Of a DNA stretch of 64,000 bases, positions 48,300-56,137 are shown in pieces. Every line of letters begins with the position of its first letter. Within the stretch, counting starts at the first letter, position 1. The notes under the pieces are model-generated. The model saw nothing but the letters and a program-made list of their open reading frames with translations, had not been told where the DNA came from and did not search any database. Both the position numbers and the translations under genes were made by a program. The stretch covers positions 210,632 through 274,631 of the forward strand of contig NZ_KE383985.1 of NCBI RefSeq assembly GCF_000423185.1, given 5' to 3'. The DNA is from Inquilinus limosus DSM 16000. Lineage in GTDB: Bacteria > Pseudomonadota > Alphaproteobacteria > DSM-16000 > Inquilinaceae.

Positions 48300-49010
48300 T
48301 CAGTCGGGCGACTGGGCCGCTTCCGCCAGGATTCCCGGCCCGAAGATGCGGGCCAGGGCGCCGCGGCCGGAATCGGTCAGGGCCACGGCGCGGCTGTCGC
48401 GGTCGCGCCGGATCCAGCCCTGCTCCAGGAAGCGGTCGGCGATGGCGGCGCCCAGCGCGCCGGACAGATGCGGCCGGCGCTCGCTCCAATCCTGGCATCG
48501 GCGGGTGACGGCGCGGCGACCCTGGCGCAGCCGGTCGACATCGATGTCGAGGGCGGCGAGCCAGCCCGGCGCGGCCTCGGACAGCGCGAAACCATGGTCA
48601 TCCGCCCGCAGCACGCCCTGTGCCATCAGCGCATTGGTGATCGCGACCCCGAGCCGCCCGGCGAGGTGGTCGTAGCACATGCGCCCCTCGCGCAGCGGCG
48701 CCGGCACCTTCGAGCGCGAGGCCGCGGCGGGCGGCGGTGACGCCAGGGTCAGCATGGTCTCCAGCAGCGCCCCGATCTCCGCCCCGGCGAGGGCGTAGTA
48801 GCGGTGCCGCCCGAGCCGCCGGACCGTCACCAGCCCGGCCTCGGTCAGCTTGGTCAGATGGCTTGAGGCGGTCTGGGGCGTGACCCGGGCGCGCCAAGCC
48901 AGCTCGCCGGCCGGCAGCGCCTCGCCGCCGAACAGCGCCGACAGGATCAGCGCCCGGCTGGGATCGCCGATCAGCGAGGATAAGCTCGCCAGATCAAGGC
49001 CTTCCTTCAT
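48300..49010 (-). CDS. ArsR-family winged-helix regulator with C-terminal extension
   Basis: 236 aa: ArsR HTH at about 1-95 (PSRALILSALFGGEALPAGELA; VTPQTASSHLTKLTEAGLV), then a second winged-helix-like domain about 110-225 with CYDHLAGRLG and C in TRRCQDWSERR. This longer architecture is common in metal-independent ArsR regulators. It is divergent from the DUF6058 gene and has a TCGAT/ATCGA palindrome 3 bp upstream of its ATG, suggesting autoregulation. Confidence 0.88.
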   Translation of the reverse strand: MKEGLDLASLSSLIGDPSRALILSALFGGEALPAGELAWRARVTPQTASSHLTKLTEAGLVTVRRLGRHRYYALAGAEIGALLETMLTLASPPPAAASRSKVPAPLREGRMCYDHLAGRLGVAITNALMAQGVLRADDHGFALSEAAPGWLAALDIDVDRLRQGRRAVTRRCQDWSERRPHLSGALGAAIADRFLEQGWIRRDRDSRAVALTDSGRGALARIFGPGILAEAAQSPD

Positions 49011-49013
49011 ATT

Positions 49014-49027
49014 TCGATGGTGATCGA
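49014..49027. promoter_or_regulatory. Candidate ArsR operator
   Basis: Inverted repeat TCGAT-ggtg-ATCGA, overlapped by a looser CGATG...CATCG pair to 49035, in the 84-bp divergent region between the ArsR and DUF6058 genes. Short arms, so only a moderate call. Confidence 0.35.
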
Positions 49028-49094
49028 TTTATCATCGCTGGTCAAGCGCCATGGCCGGATGTCGACTGGGGTCCTTCCGCAGGGAGAGCCGACC

Positions 49095-49847
49095 ATGACC
49101 GACACCTATGCGATCCTCGACTATGTTCGCCGCCACTGCCTGCAGCCATCCGCGCTGGCGCGGGCCGCCGGGCTGGCCGAGACCCGGCTGCGTGAGCTGA
49201 TCGCCGCCCGCTGCCTGCCGGGACCGACCTATGTTCTTTCCCCGGCGCTGACTGTGCGCAGCGCGATCCGCTCCGAGGCGCTGGCGCCGCAGGCGGAGGA
49301 ATGGTTCGGCGCCGCGGTGCTGCCCTGGGCCCGCCGCGCCGCGGAGTCGATGCTGCCGCTGTCCGAATTGGCGGACCGGCTGCGGCGGGATTTCGCGGCC
49401 GATTTCCGCCGGGCGCTGCTCGCCTCCGAGGGCCGGGCCTACGGCTGGACCGAGCTGTTCGACGCCGCGGGGGCGATCGACGAGACGGCCCTCGCCAAGG
49501 CCCTCGACGAGATCTGGGAGGAGAACTGGCTCGGCGGCGCCTATGCCGTCTGCCTGCGCCGCTTCGACGGACCTCACCTGGTGACGAAGCTGGTCGAGCG
49601 CAGCCGCATCCGCGGCCTGACCGCGGAGGGGACGAAGCCGGTCCTGACCCCGGCCGAGGCGGCGGCGGTGACGGCGGCGATGGCCCGGCTCGACGCCGTG
49701 ATCACGCCCTTCGCCCCGCATGAGCGGCCGCACGGCACGCCGGGGCTGTGGATCGACCGGATCGCGGCACGCTACGGCCTGCCCCATCCGAAGGAAGCAG
49801 GTCGCGAGCCGGCGGCGTCGGTTGACTCGAAGCCGGCCGCAGCCTAG
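49095..49847 (+). CDS. DUF6058 family protein
   Basis: 250 aa. Starts MTDTYAILDYVRRHCLQPSA with an HTH-like segment (LAGLAETRLRELIAARCLPGP-like: GLAETRLRELI, RCLPGPTYVL), then a helical domain ending CLRRFDGPHLVTKLVERSR. I recognise the DUF6058 pattern but no activity is known. ATG 49095 has an AGGGA site; the longer frame reaches into the ArsR promoter. Divergent ArsR regulator probably controls it. Confidence 0.7.
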   Translation: MTDTYAILDYVRRHCLQPSALARAAGLAETRLRELIAARCLPGPTYVLSPALTVRSAIRSEALAPQAEEWFGAAVLPWARRAAESMLPLSELADRLRRDFAADFRRALLASEGRAYGWTELFDAAGAIDETALAKALDEIWEENWLGGAYAVCLRRFDGPHLVTKLVERSRIRGLTAEGTKPVLTPAEAAAVTAAMARLDAVITPFAPHERPHGTPGLWIDRIAARYGLPHPKEAGREPAASVDSKPAAA

Positions 49848-49899
49848 AGGGTCAGGGACCCCTTGCGGGTCGCATCCTCGGCCGCAACCAGCGAGACCC

Positions 49900-50889
49900 A
49901 TGAGCGCCCGCTACGACGCCACCTGCATCGGCAACGCCATCGTCGATGTCATCACCAAGAATGACGACGCCTTCCTCGCCCGGCACGGCCTGGTGAAGGG
50001 GGCGATGACGCTGATCGACGCGGAGCGGGCGGAGACGCTCTACGCCGCCATGGGGCCGGGGCTGGAGGCCTCGGGCGGCTCCGCCGGCAACACCGCGGCG
50101 GGGCTGGCCTCGCTGGGCGGCAAGGCCGCCTTCATCGGCAAGGTGACGGCCGACCAGCTCGGCGCCGTCTACCGCCACGACATCCGCGCCGTCGGCGTCG
50201 ATTTCGACTCGGCGCCGCTCGATCCGGCCGTGCCGGGCACGCCGCCGACCGCGCGCAGCCTGATCATTGTCACGCCGGACGCGCAGCGGACGATGAACAC
50301 CTATCTCGGCGCCTGCGTCGAGCTGACGCCGGACGACGTCGACGAGGCGGTGATCTCCGGCTCGCAGGTGACCTATCTCGAAGGCTATCTGTGGGACCGG
50401 CCGAAGGCGAAGGAAGCCTTCATCAAGGCCGCCCAGGTGGCCCATGCCGCCGGCCGCAAGGTGTCGCTGACCCTGTCCGACAGCTTCTGCGTCGAGCGGC
50501 ACCGCGACAGCTTCCTGTCGCTGATCGACAGCCATGTCGACGTGCTGTTCGCCAATGAGGCGGAGATCAAGGCGCTGTACCAGGTCGACGATTTCGAGAC
50601 CGCCGTCGCCGCGGTGCGCGGGCGCTGCGAGGTCGCGGCGATCACCCGCAGTGAGAAGGGCTCGGTGATCGTCACCGACGGCGAGAGCCATGTGGTCGAG
50701 GCCGCGCCGCTGGCCCATCTGGTCGACACCACCGGCGCCGGCGACCTCTACGCCTCCGGCTTCCTCTACGGCCTTACCCGCGGGCTCGGCCTGGTCGAAT
50801 GCGGCCGCATCGGCAGCATCGCCGCCGCCGAGGTGATCAGCCATGTCGGCCCGCGGCCCCTGGTGCCGCTGCGCGATCTGATCGGCTGA
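49900..50889 (+). CDS. PfkB-family carbohydrate kinase, adenosine-kinase-like
   Basis: 329 aa. GNAIVDVI at the N-terminus, SGGSAGNTAAGLASLGG (PfkB signature 1 region), LIIVTPDAQRTMNTYLGA typical of the adenosine/nucleoside branch, and the ATP/anion-hole motif VDTTGAGDLYASGFLYG with catalytic Asp. Likely phosphorylates adenosine or a related sugar nucleoside. It ends 30 bp before the 89-bp repeat. Confidence 0.9.
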   Translation: MSARYDATCIGNAIVDVITKNDDAFLARHGLVKGAMTLIDAERAETLYAAMGPGLEASGGSAGNTAAGLASLGGKAAFIGKVTADQLGAVYRHDIRAVGVDFDSAPLDPAVPGTPPTARSLIIVTPDAQRTMNTYLGACVELTPDDVDEAVISGSQVTYLEGYLWDRPKAKEAFIKAAQVAHAAGRKVSLTLSDSFCVERHRDSFLSLIDSHVDVLFANEAEIKALYQVDDFETAVAAVRGRCEVAAITRSEKGSVIVTDGESHVVEAAPLAHLVDTTGAGDLYASGFLYGLTRGLGLVECGRIGSIAAAEVISHVGPRPLVPLRDLIG

Positions 50890-50918
50890 GGCGTCCCCCC
50901 GATACTGTCTCCTTTTTC

Positions 50919-51007
50919 TGTCATGCCCGGGCTTGACCCGGGCATCCAGGAATGTCGATGCCGCTCCGGGTGGCCCCTGGATCGCCAGGTCAAGCCCGGC
51001 GATGACA
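50919..51007. repeat. 89-bp dispersed palindromic repeat, copy 2
   Basis: Same length and ends (TGTCAT...ATGACA) as the copy at 36689-36777. The left palindrome is identical (CCCGGG-CTTGA-CCCGGG); the right one differs by compensating changes (ATCGCCAGG...CCCGGCGAT against ATCACCGGG...CCCGGTGAT), and the centre differs. It lies between convergent genes, downstream of the kinase and the methyltransferase. Confidence 0.9.
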
Positions 51008-51038
51008 GCAAGGGGGCGGGTTCGCCGCCTTACGTGGT

Positions 51039-52343
51039 TTATCTCCGGAACACCGCCACCGCCTCCAGATGCGGCGACCACAGGAACTGGTCGACCGGCG
51101 TCGCCCGCTCCAGCCGGTAGCCGCCATCGACCAGGATCCGGGCGTCGCGCGCCAGGCTGGACGGGTTGCAGGAGACGGCGACCACCACCGGCACGGCGGA
51201 TGAGGCCAAGGCCTGCGCCTGGTCGCGGGCGCCCGCCCGCGGCGGGTCCAACACCACGGCGTCGAAGCCGCGCAGCTCTGCCGCGCTCAGCGGCTGGCGG
51301 AACAGGTCGCGGCGCTGCGCGGCGATCCGCTCGCCCCGTCCGCCGCGCCGGGCCGCCGCCGCCAGCGCCTCGACCGAAGCCGCCTCGCCGTCGATCGCCG
51401 TCACCTGGGCGCCACGGGCCAGCGGCAGGGCGAAGGTGCCGGCACCGCAGAACAGGTCGGCGATCCGCTTCGCCTGGCCGACGCCCTCGCGCACCAGCCG
51501 GGTCAGCGCGGCCTCGCCTTCGGCGCTGGCCTGCAGGAAGCCGCCGGGCGGCACCGCCACCGGCACGCCGTCGAAATGCACCACGCCGGGGCGGCGATGC
51601 GCCACCGGGTCGGTGAAGCCGTCGGGGCCGCGCCAGGACAGCCGCGCGAGGTCCTGCGCCGCGGCGAAGGCGGCCAGTTTCTCCCGCCGGTCCAGGTCCA
51701 GCCCGGTCTCGGCCACGACCACCAGGTCGATGCCGTCGTCCAGCAGGGTGACGGCGACGTCGGCGCCGGCATTCTCCGGCAGGATGTCGGCCAGCACCGC
51801 GCGCAGCGGCGGCAGCAGGACGGTGATCTCCGGCCGCAGCACGACGCAGTCGGTCAGGTCGACGATCCGGCTCGACCCCGCCTCGTTGAAGCCCAGGAAC
51901 ACGCCCGACCGGCCGTGCCGCGCCGCCAGGCTGGCCCGCCGGCGGCTGCGCGGCGGGGTCTCGACCAAGGCATCCACCTCGGTCTCCAGCCCGTGGCGGG
52001 CCAGGGCGGCGACCAGCAGGCCGCGCTTCCAGTCGGTGTAGACCGGCGGCGCCAGATGCTGCACCTGGCAGCCGCCGCAGGGGCCGAAATGCGGGCAGGG
52101 CGGCTCCCGGTGATTCGGGCCGGGCTGCACCAGCTCGATGAACTCGCCGCGATAGGCCTGGCCCTCCGGCCGGCCCAGCCGGGCGCGCACCCGGTCGCCC
52201 GGCGCGGCGAAGGGCACGTAGACGCGATGATCTTCGGCCATGCCGATGCCGTCGCCGCCGCCGCCCAGGCGTTCGACCACGAATTCGATCTCGCGCCGCG
52301 ACCCGGGGGCCGCGGGCTTGCTCCGTCGCATCTGCCGCTTCAT
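51039..52343 (-). CDS. rlmD: 23S rRNA (uracil-5-)-methyltransferase, RlmD/RumA-like
   Basis: 434-aa TrmA-family enzyme. TRAM domain about 20-75 (VERLGGGGDGIGMAEDHRVYVPF as VERLGGGGDGIG / RVYVPF), an Fe-S cluster motif PCPHFGPCGGCQVQHL near 92-106, SAM motif DLFCGAGTFALPLA, VVLDPPRAGA and catalytic-Cys motif VSCNPSSLARD. Start chosen at ATG 52343 (MKRQMRRSKP); ATG 52355 and 52331 are alternatives. The far upstream in-frame extension overlaps the Yip1 gene and is spurious. Confidence 0.88.
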   Translation of the reverse strand: MKRQMRRSKPAAPGSRREIEFVVERLGGGGDGIGMAEDHRVYVPFAAPGDRVRARLGRPEGQAYRGEFIELVQPGPNHREPPCPHFGPCGGCQVQHLAPPVYTDWKRGLLVAALARHGLETEVDALVETPPRSRRRASLAARHGRSGVFLGFNEAGSSRIVDLTDCVVLRPEITVLLPPLRAVLADILPENAGADVAVTLLDDGIDLVVVAETGLDLDRREKLAAFAAAQDLARLSWRGPDGFTDPVAHRRPGVVHFDGVPVAVPPGGFLQASAEGEAALTRLVREGVGQAKRIADLFCGAGTFALPLARGAQVTAIDGEAASVEALAAAARRGGRGERIAAQRRDLFRQPLSAAELRGFDAVVLDPPRAGARDQAQALASSAVPVVVAVSCNPSSLARDARILVDGGYRLERATPVDQFLWSPHLEAVAVFRR

Positions 52344-52469
52344 GGTGGCAGGCATGGCATGCGCCGCCCGGCCTTGCAAGGCGCGGGGTTGCATGCGCTT
52401 CGCCGGCAGGGCCATATCCCTGGCATAGGGGGCCGGTCCTGCGGCCGCGATGAGTTGCTGGAGACGGTC

Positions 52470-53069
52470 TTGGATCTCGCCGCTGTGCTGGGCCGCGTGC
52501 GCGGCATGCTGTTCGAGCCCGATGCGACGCTGGCCGCCCATGGCGTGCCGGCGCCGAGCTGGCGCGTGGTGGTGCGCGAGCATGCGCTGCCGGTGCTGAT
52601 CCTGACCTCGATCGGCGCCTTCCTGCTGCTGTCCCTGCTGCTCTCGACGTCCGAGACCGGGACCTCGATCGGTCTCCTGGTGCTGTTCCTGGCCGGGCGG
52701 GTGCTGGTCAACCTGGCCGGGCTGTTCGTCATGGCCGCCGTGGTCCGCTTCTATGCCGGGATGTTCGGCTCTTCCGCCGGCTTCGACGCCGCCTTCGTCC
52801 TGGTAGCGCTGGCGATGACGCCGGTCTATGTCGCCGAGATGCTGGGGCCGGGCGTGCAGCTTCTGTTCTCCGGCCCGGCGGCGGTGCTGCTGGTGCTGCT
52901 CTCGATCGGCTATGCGCTCACGATCCTGTACCGCGGCACCGGTCTCGTCCTGGGCGTGCCGCAGGAGCAGCGCGGCGCCCATTTCGGCCTGACCCTGGTG
53001 ACGCTGGTGGTGCTGACGATGCTGTTCGGCCTGCTGCTCGGGCCCTACATCCTGCCGGTGCCGGCCTGA
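52470..53069 (+). CDS. Yip1-domain membrane protein
   Basis: 199 aa, four to five membrane helices (LPVLILTSIGAFLLLSLLL, LGLLVLFLAGRVLVNLAGLF-like, AVLLVLLSIGYALTILY, LVTLVVLTMLFGLLLGPYIL). The N-terminal VRGMLFEPDATLAAH segment matches the start of bacterial Yip1 proteins. TTG 52470 with GGAG upstream is the likely start; GTG or ATG codons further in are alternatives. Function unknown. Confidence 0.7.
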   Translation: MDLAAVLGRVRGMLFEPDATLAAHGVPAPSWRVVVREHALPVLILTSIGAFLLLSLLLSTSETGTSIGLLVLFLAGRVLVNLAGLFVMAAVVRFYAGMFGSSAGFDAAFVLVALAMTPVYVAEMLGPGVQLLFSGPAAVLLVLLSIGYALTILYRGTGLVLGVPQEQRGAHFGLTLVTLVVLTMLFGLLLGPYILPVPA

Positions 53070-53086
53070 GGTGGTAGCGTCCTGAC

Positions 53087-53755
53087 ATGTGCGGACGATT
53101 CGTGCAGAAGCTGCCGCCGGAGGAGCTGGCGGGGATCGCCGGCGCCGAAGGCCCGGTCCCGAATGTGCCGGCGCGCTACAACGCGGCGCCGACCCAGGAC
53201 CTCGCCGTGGTCCGGTTCAACCCCAAGACCGGGCGGCGCGCCGTCGACCTGCTGCGCTGGGGCCTGGTGCCGAGCTGGGAGAAGGACCTGAAGGGCGGCG
53301 CCAAGCTGATCAACGCCCGGTCCGAATCGCTGGCCGAGCGGCGCAGCTTCGCCCGGGCGTTCCAGGCCCGGCGCTGCCTGGTCCCGGCCGACGGCTTCTA
53401 CGAATGGGCGCCGGACCGCACGCCCCATTTCGTCCGCCGCCTGGACGGCCGGCCGATGCTCTTCGCCGGGCTGTGGGAGGGGTGGAAGGATCCCGAGTCG
53501 GGCGAGTGGATCCGCACCTTCACCATCGTCACCGCCGAGGCGGTCGAGCGGCTGCGGCCGATCCACCACCGCATGCCGGTGATGCTGGAGCCGGAGCACT
53601 GGCCGGCCTGGCTCGGCGAGGTCGAGACGCCGCCCGAACGGCTGCAGGCGCTGCTGGCGCCGCCGGCCGACCTGCCGGTCGAGGCCTATCCGGTCTCGGT
53701 CCGGGTCAACGCCGTGCGCAACGACGACCCGACGCTGATGGACCGGGCGGCCTGA
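53087..53755 (+). CDS. yedK: SOS-response-associated peptidase/HMCES family (SRAP, YedK)
   Basis: 222 aa. Processed N-terminal C2 (MCGRF) forms a thiazolidine crosslink to abasic sites in single-stranded DNA. N76 (INARSES), E106 (GFYEW) and H161 (HHRMPVML) complete the conserved set. Protects cells from abasic-site breakage during replication. 17 bp after the Yip1 gene and convergent with the homocysteine methyltransferase gene. Confidence 0.95.
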   Translation: MCGRFVQKLPPEELAGIAGAEGPVPNVPARYNAAPTQDLAVVRFNPKTGRRAVDLLRWGLVPSWEKDLKGGAKLINARSESLAERRSFARAFQARRCLVPADGFYEWAPDRTPHFVRRLDGRPMLFAGLWEGWKDPESGEWIRTFTIVTAEAVERLRPIHHRMPVMLEPEHWPAWLGEVETPPERLQALLAPPADLPVEAYPVSVRVNAVRNDDPTLMDRAA

Positions 53756-53763
53756 GCGGGGGC

Positions 53764-54711
53764 TCAGGCGATCACCCTGCACGCCGCGCTGATCTGCTCG
53801 ACATGGCGATGGTCGGTGCCGCAGCAGCCGCCGAGCACATTGATCTGCGGATGGCGCTTCAGCAGGTCGCCGTACTGCCGCCCGAGCTCCACCGGATCCC
53901 CATCGTCGAGGTCGGGCGCCTCGTTGAGCTCCTGATGGCTGCGCCGGGATGCGTTCGCGCGAATGCCCCGCACGCGCCCGACCCGGGCGTCGGGGACCGC
54001 GAGCGTCCCGTCGAAATGGGCCGGATGGGCGCAGTTGATCATGTAGTAGGCGGGCCCGCGGGAGGTCGCTCCATCCACCTCCTCGATCGCGTCCATCAGG
54101 CCCTGGCCCGTCGGCAGCCGGCCGTCGGTCTCGACCGTGAACGAGATCGCCACCGGCAGGCCGGCGTCCCGTGCGGCGCGCGTCACACCGATCGCCTCGT
54201 TCGCATTGGTCATGGTGATGGCCGTCACCATGTCGACCCCGGCCTCGCCGAAGGTGCGGATCTGCCGGCCGTGATAGGCGGCGGCCTCCTCCGGCCCCAT
54301 CACCTGGCCGGGATCGTAGCCGTCGCCGCGCGGGCCGACGCAGCCGCTGACGACGATCGGCGTCCGTCCGGTCTCGAACTCGTCGCGCAGCGCCTGCATC
54401 AGCGCGATCGAGTCCCGGTTGGCCCGGTCCAGCTCCTCGTCGGAATAGCCGAGCTTCCGGCCCCAGTCGGGGCTTGCGCGCCAGGTCGGGCTCTCCAGGA
54501 TGAAGCCGAGACCTTCCCTTCGCGCGATCTCGATGTAGCGCGTGTAGTATCGGCGCAGAGCCGTCCGGCCGGCTTCCTTCCGCAGGATGTGGAACGCCGC
54601 GAAGCAGGGCAGATCGAGCCCGTCGTGGAAGATCAGCGAGGTCTCTATGCCGCCGTCGGTGAGAAACAAACCGTCCTGCGCCTGAGGCAGGCGGGATCGG
54701 TACTTCGCCAT
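53764..54711 (-). CDS. Homocysteine S-methyltransferase family protein
   Basis: 315 aa, zinc-dependent methyltransferase barrel of the MmuM/BHMT family. LTDGGIETSLIFHDGLDLP at the N-terminus, VSGCVGPRGDGY with one zinc Cys, and GGCCGTDHRHVEQI with the other two. The methyl donor could be S-methylmethionine, betaine or another onium compound. AAGGAG before ATG 54711. It follows the DUF1127 gene after 2 bp, and an AraC regulator is divergent. Confidence 0.9.
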   Translation of the reverse strand: MAKYRSRLPQAQDGLFLTDGGIETSLIFHDGLDLPCFAAFHILRKEAGRTALRRYYTRYIEIARREGLGFILESPTWRASPDWGRKLGYSDEELDRANRDSIALMQALRDEFETGRTPIVVSGCVGPRGDGYDPGQVMGPEEAAAYHGRQIRTFGEAGVDMVTAITMTNANEAIGVTRAARDAGLPVAISFTVETDGRLPTGQGLMDAIEEVDGATSRGPAYYMINCAHPAHFDGTLAVPDARVGRVRGIRANASRRSHQELNEAPDLDDGDPVELGRQYGDLLKRHPQINVLGGCCGTDHRHVEQISAACRVIA

Positions 54712-54713
54712 GA

Positions 54714-54992
54714 TCACGGCTCCTTCCGTGCTTGGGAGGGCTGATGTCGGCCAGCTTCGGTGCCGCACCCGAAAAGAACGGTGTGGACGGCCTCGGCTCG
54801 GGTGAAGCCGATGTCCTGCAGCATGTGATTGTTGAGCCGCGTGAAGGCTTCCGCCGTGCGCCGGGCATGTGCCTGCCGGGTCATCACAATGGCGATCTTG
54901 CCCGCAATCGCGGTGATCCAGCCTGTTTCGCGGTGTACAGTCATACCGTCGGCAGGCGCACCGATGCGCCCTGCCAGCGTGGGGGCGTCCAT
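54714..54992 (-). CDS. DUF1127 (YjiS-like) small protein
   Basis: 92 aa. The C-terminal DUF1127 motif is RLNNHMLQDIGFTRAEAVHTV (RLNNHMLQDIGFTR), preceded by an Arg/Ala-rich helix. DUF1127 proteins are small, often stress-induced, and some bind RNA. It is unusually the first gene of an operon with a methyltransferase, 2 bp upstream of the latter, so it may work with that enzyme or set its expression. Confidence 0.85.
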   Translation of the reverse strand: MDAPTLAGRIGAPADGMTVHRETGWITAIAGKIAIVMTRQAHARRTAEAFTRLNNHMLQDIGFTRAEAVHTVLFGCGTEAGRHQPSQARKEP

Positions 54993-55081
54993 GATCTTCC
55001 CCTGTGCGTGTTCGGCAGCGAGAGGGCCGCAGATCGGCTTCGCCGCGGGCGGTGCGGCGTCACTGCGGCTGCGACGCTAAG

Positions 55082-56137
55082 ATGAAGCGCGGGTCGCCTG
55101 GGGTGAATGATCGACCCGCCGGATCAATTGACCGTCCGGCCGGCACCGACCCGCTGTCGGAGGTGCTTCGGGCCGTGCGGCTGACCGGGGGCATGTTCCT
55201 CGAGGCACGCTTCACCGCGCCCTGGTGCGTCCTGTCCAAGGTCGATCCCGAGGATTGCCAGCCGTTCCTTGCCGATCCCCTCCAGGTGATCGCCTATCAC
55301 TACGTCGTGGAAGGCCGGATGCTGGTGGGGCTCGAGGGGCAGAGCCCGCTGGAGGTCCGCGCCGGCGAGACGGTGCTGCTTCCTCGCAACGACCCGCATG
55401 TCCTGTGCAGCTCGACGGGCCTCAGGCCGATCTACGCCCATGAGCTCATCCAGGCCGGGGATCCGGGCGGGCTCCTGCAGATCGTCCATGGCGGCGGGGG
55501 CGAGGTCACCCGCATCATCTGCGGGTTCCTGGGCAGCGACCAGGACCGGAACCCGCTGATCGCGACGCTCCCCCGCATCCTGACGGTGGATATGGGCCGG
55601 GCGAGATCGAGCGACTGGATCGAATCCTCGCTGCGCTTCGCCATCCAGGGTCTGCAGCAGGGAGAGATCGGCACGTCGACGGTGGTATCCAGGATTTCCG
55701 AGCTGATGTTCGTGGAGGCGGTGCGCTGCTACGCGGCGACGCTTCCGGCCGAGCAGAGAGGATGGCTCGCCGGCATCCGCGACCCGGTCGTCGGGCGGGC
55801 GCTGGCCCTGGTGCACCGCAGCCTCGACCGCCCGTGCACGGCGGAGAGCCTGGCCAGGGATGTCGCGCTGTCCCGCTCGGCCTTCGCCGATCGCTTCACG
55901 GCGCTCGTGGGCATGCCGCCGAAGCGGTATCTCACCTTCTGGCGCATGCAGGCGGCCAAGGACAAGCTGCGCGAGGGACGCAAGCCGATCGCGCAGATCG
56001 CCTATGAGGTCGGGTACGAGGCGGAGGCGGCGTTCATCCGCGCCTTCAAGCGGGAATTCGGGGTGCCTCCGGCGACCTGGCGCAGACAGGCGCAGTCGGC
56101 CGGCCCGGGCGTTGATCCTATCGCTCCTCCGCCATGA
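55082..56137 (+). CDS. AraC-family regulator with cupin_6 sensor domain
   Basis: 351 aa. N-terminal cupin about 45-200 (LSKVDPEDCQPFL, YHYVVEGRMLVGL, AGETVLLPRNDPHVLCS) and C-terminal AraC HTH about 245-345 (CTAESLARDVALSRSAFADRF; PIAQIAYEVGYEAEAAFIRAFKREF as PIAQIAYEVGYEAEAAFIRA). Divergent from the DUF1127-methyltransferase operon across 89 bp. Its 3' end overlaps the convergent GH3 gene by 20 bp. Confidence 0.9.
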   Translation: MKRGSPGVNDRPAGSIDRPAGTDPLSEVLRAVRLTGGMFLEARFTAPWCVLSKVDPEDCQPFLADPLQVIAYHYVVEGRMLVGLEGQSPLEVRAGETVLLPRNDPHVLCSSTGLRPIYAHELIQAGDPGGLLQIVHGGGGEVTRIICGFLGSDQDRNPLIATLPRILTVDMGRARSSDWIESSLRFAIQGLQQGEIGTSTVVSRISELMFVEAVRCYAATLPAEQRGWLAGIRDPVVGRALALVHRSLDRPCTAESLARDVALSRSAFADRFTALVGMPPKRYLTFWRMQAAKDKLREGRKPIAQIAYEVGYEAEAAFIRAFKREFGVPPATWRRQAQSAGPGVDPIAPPP

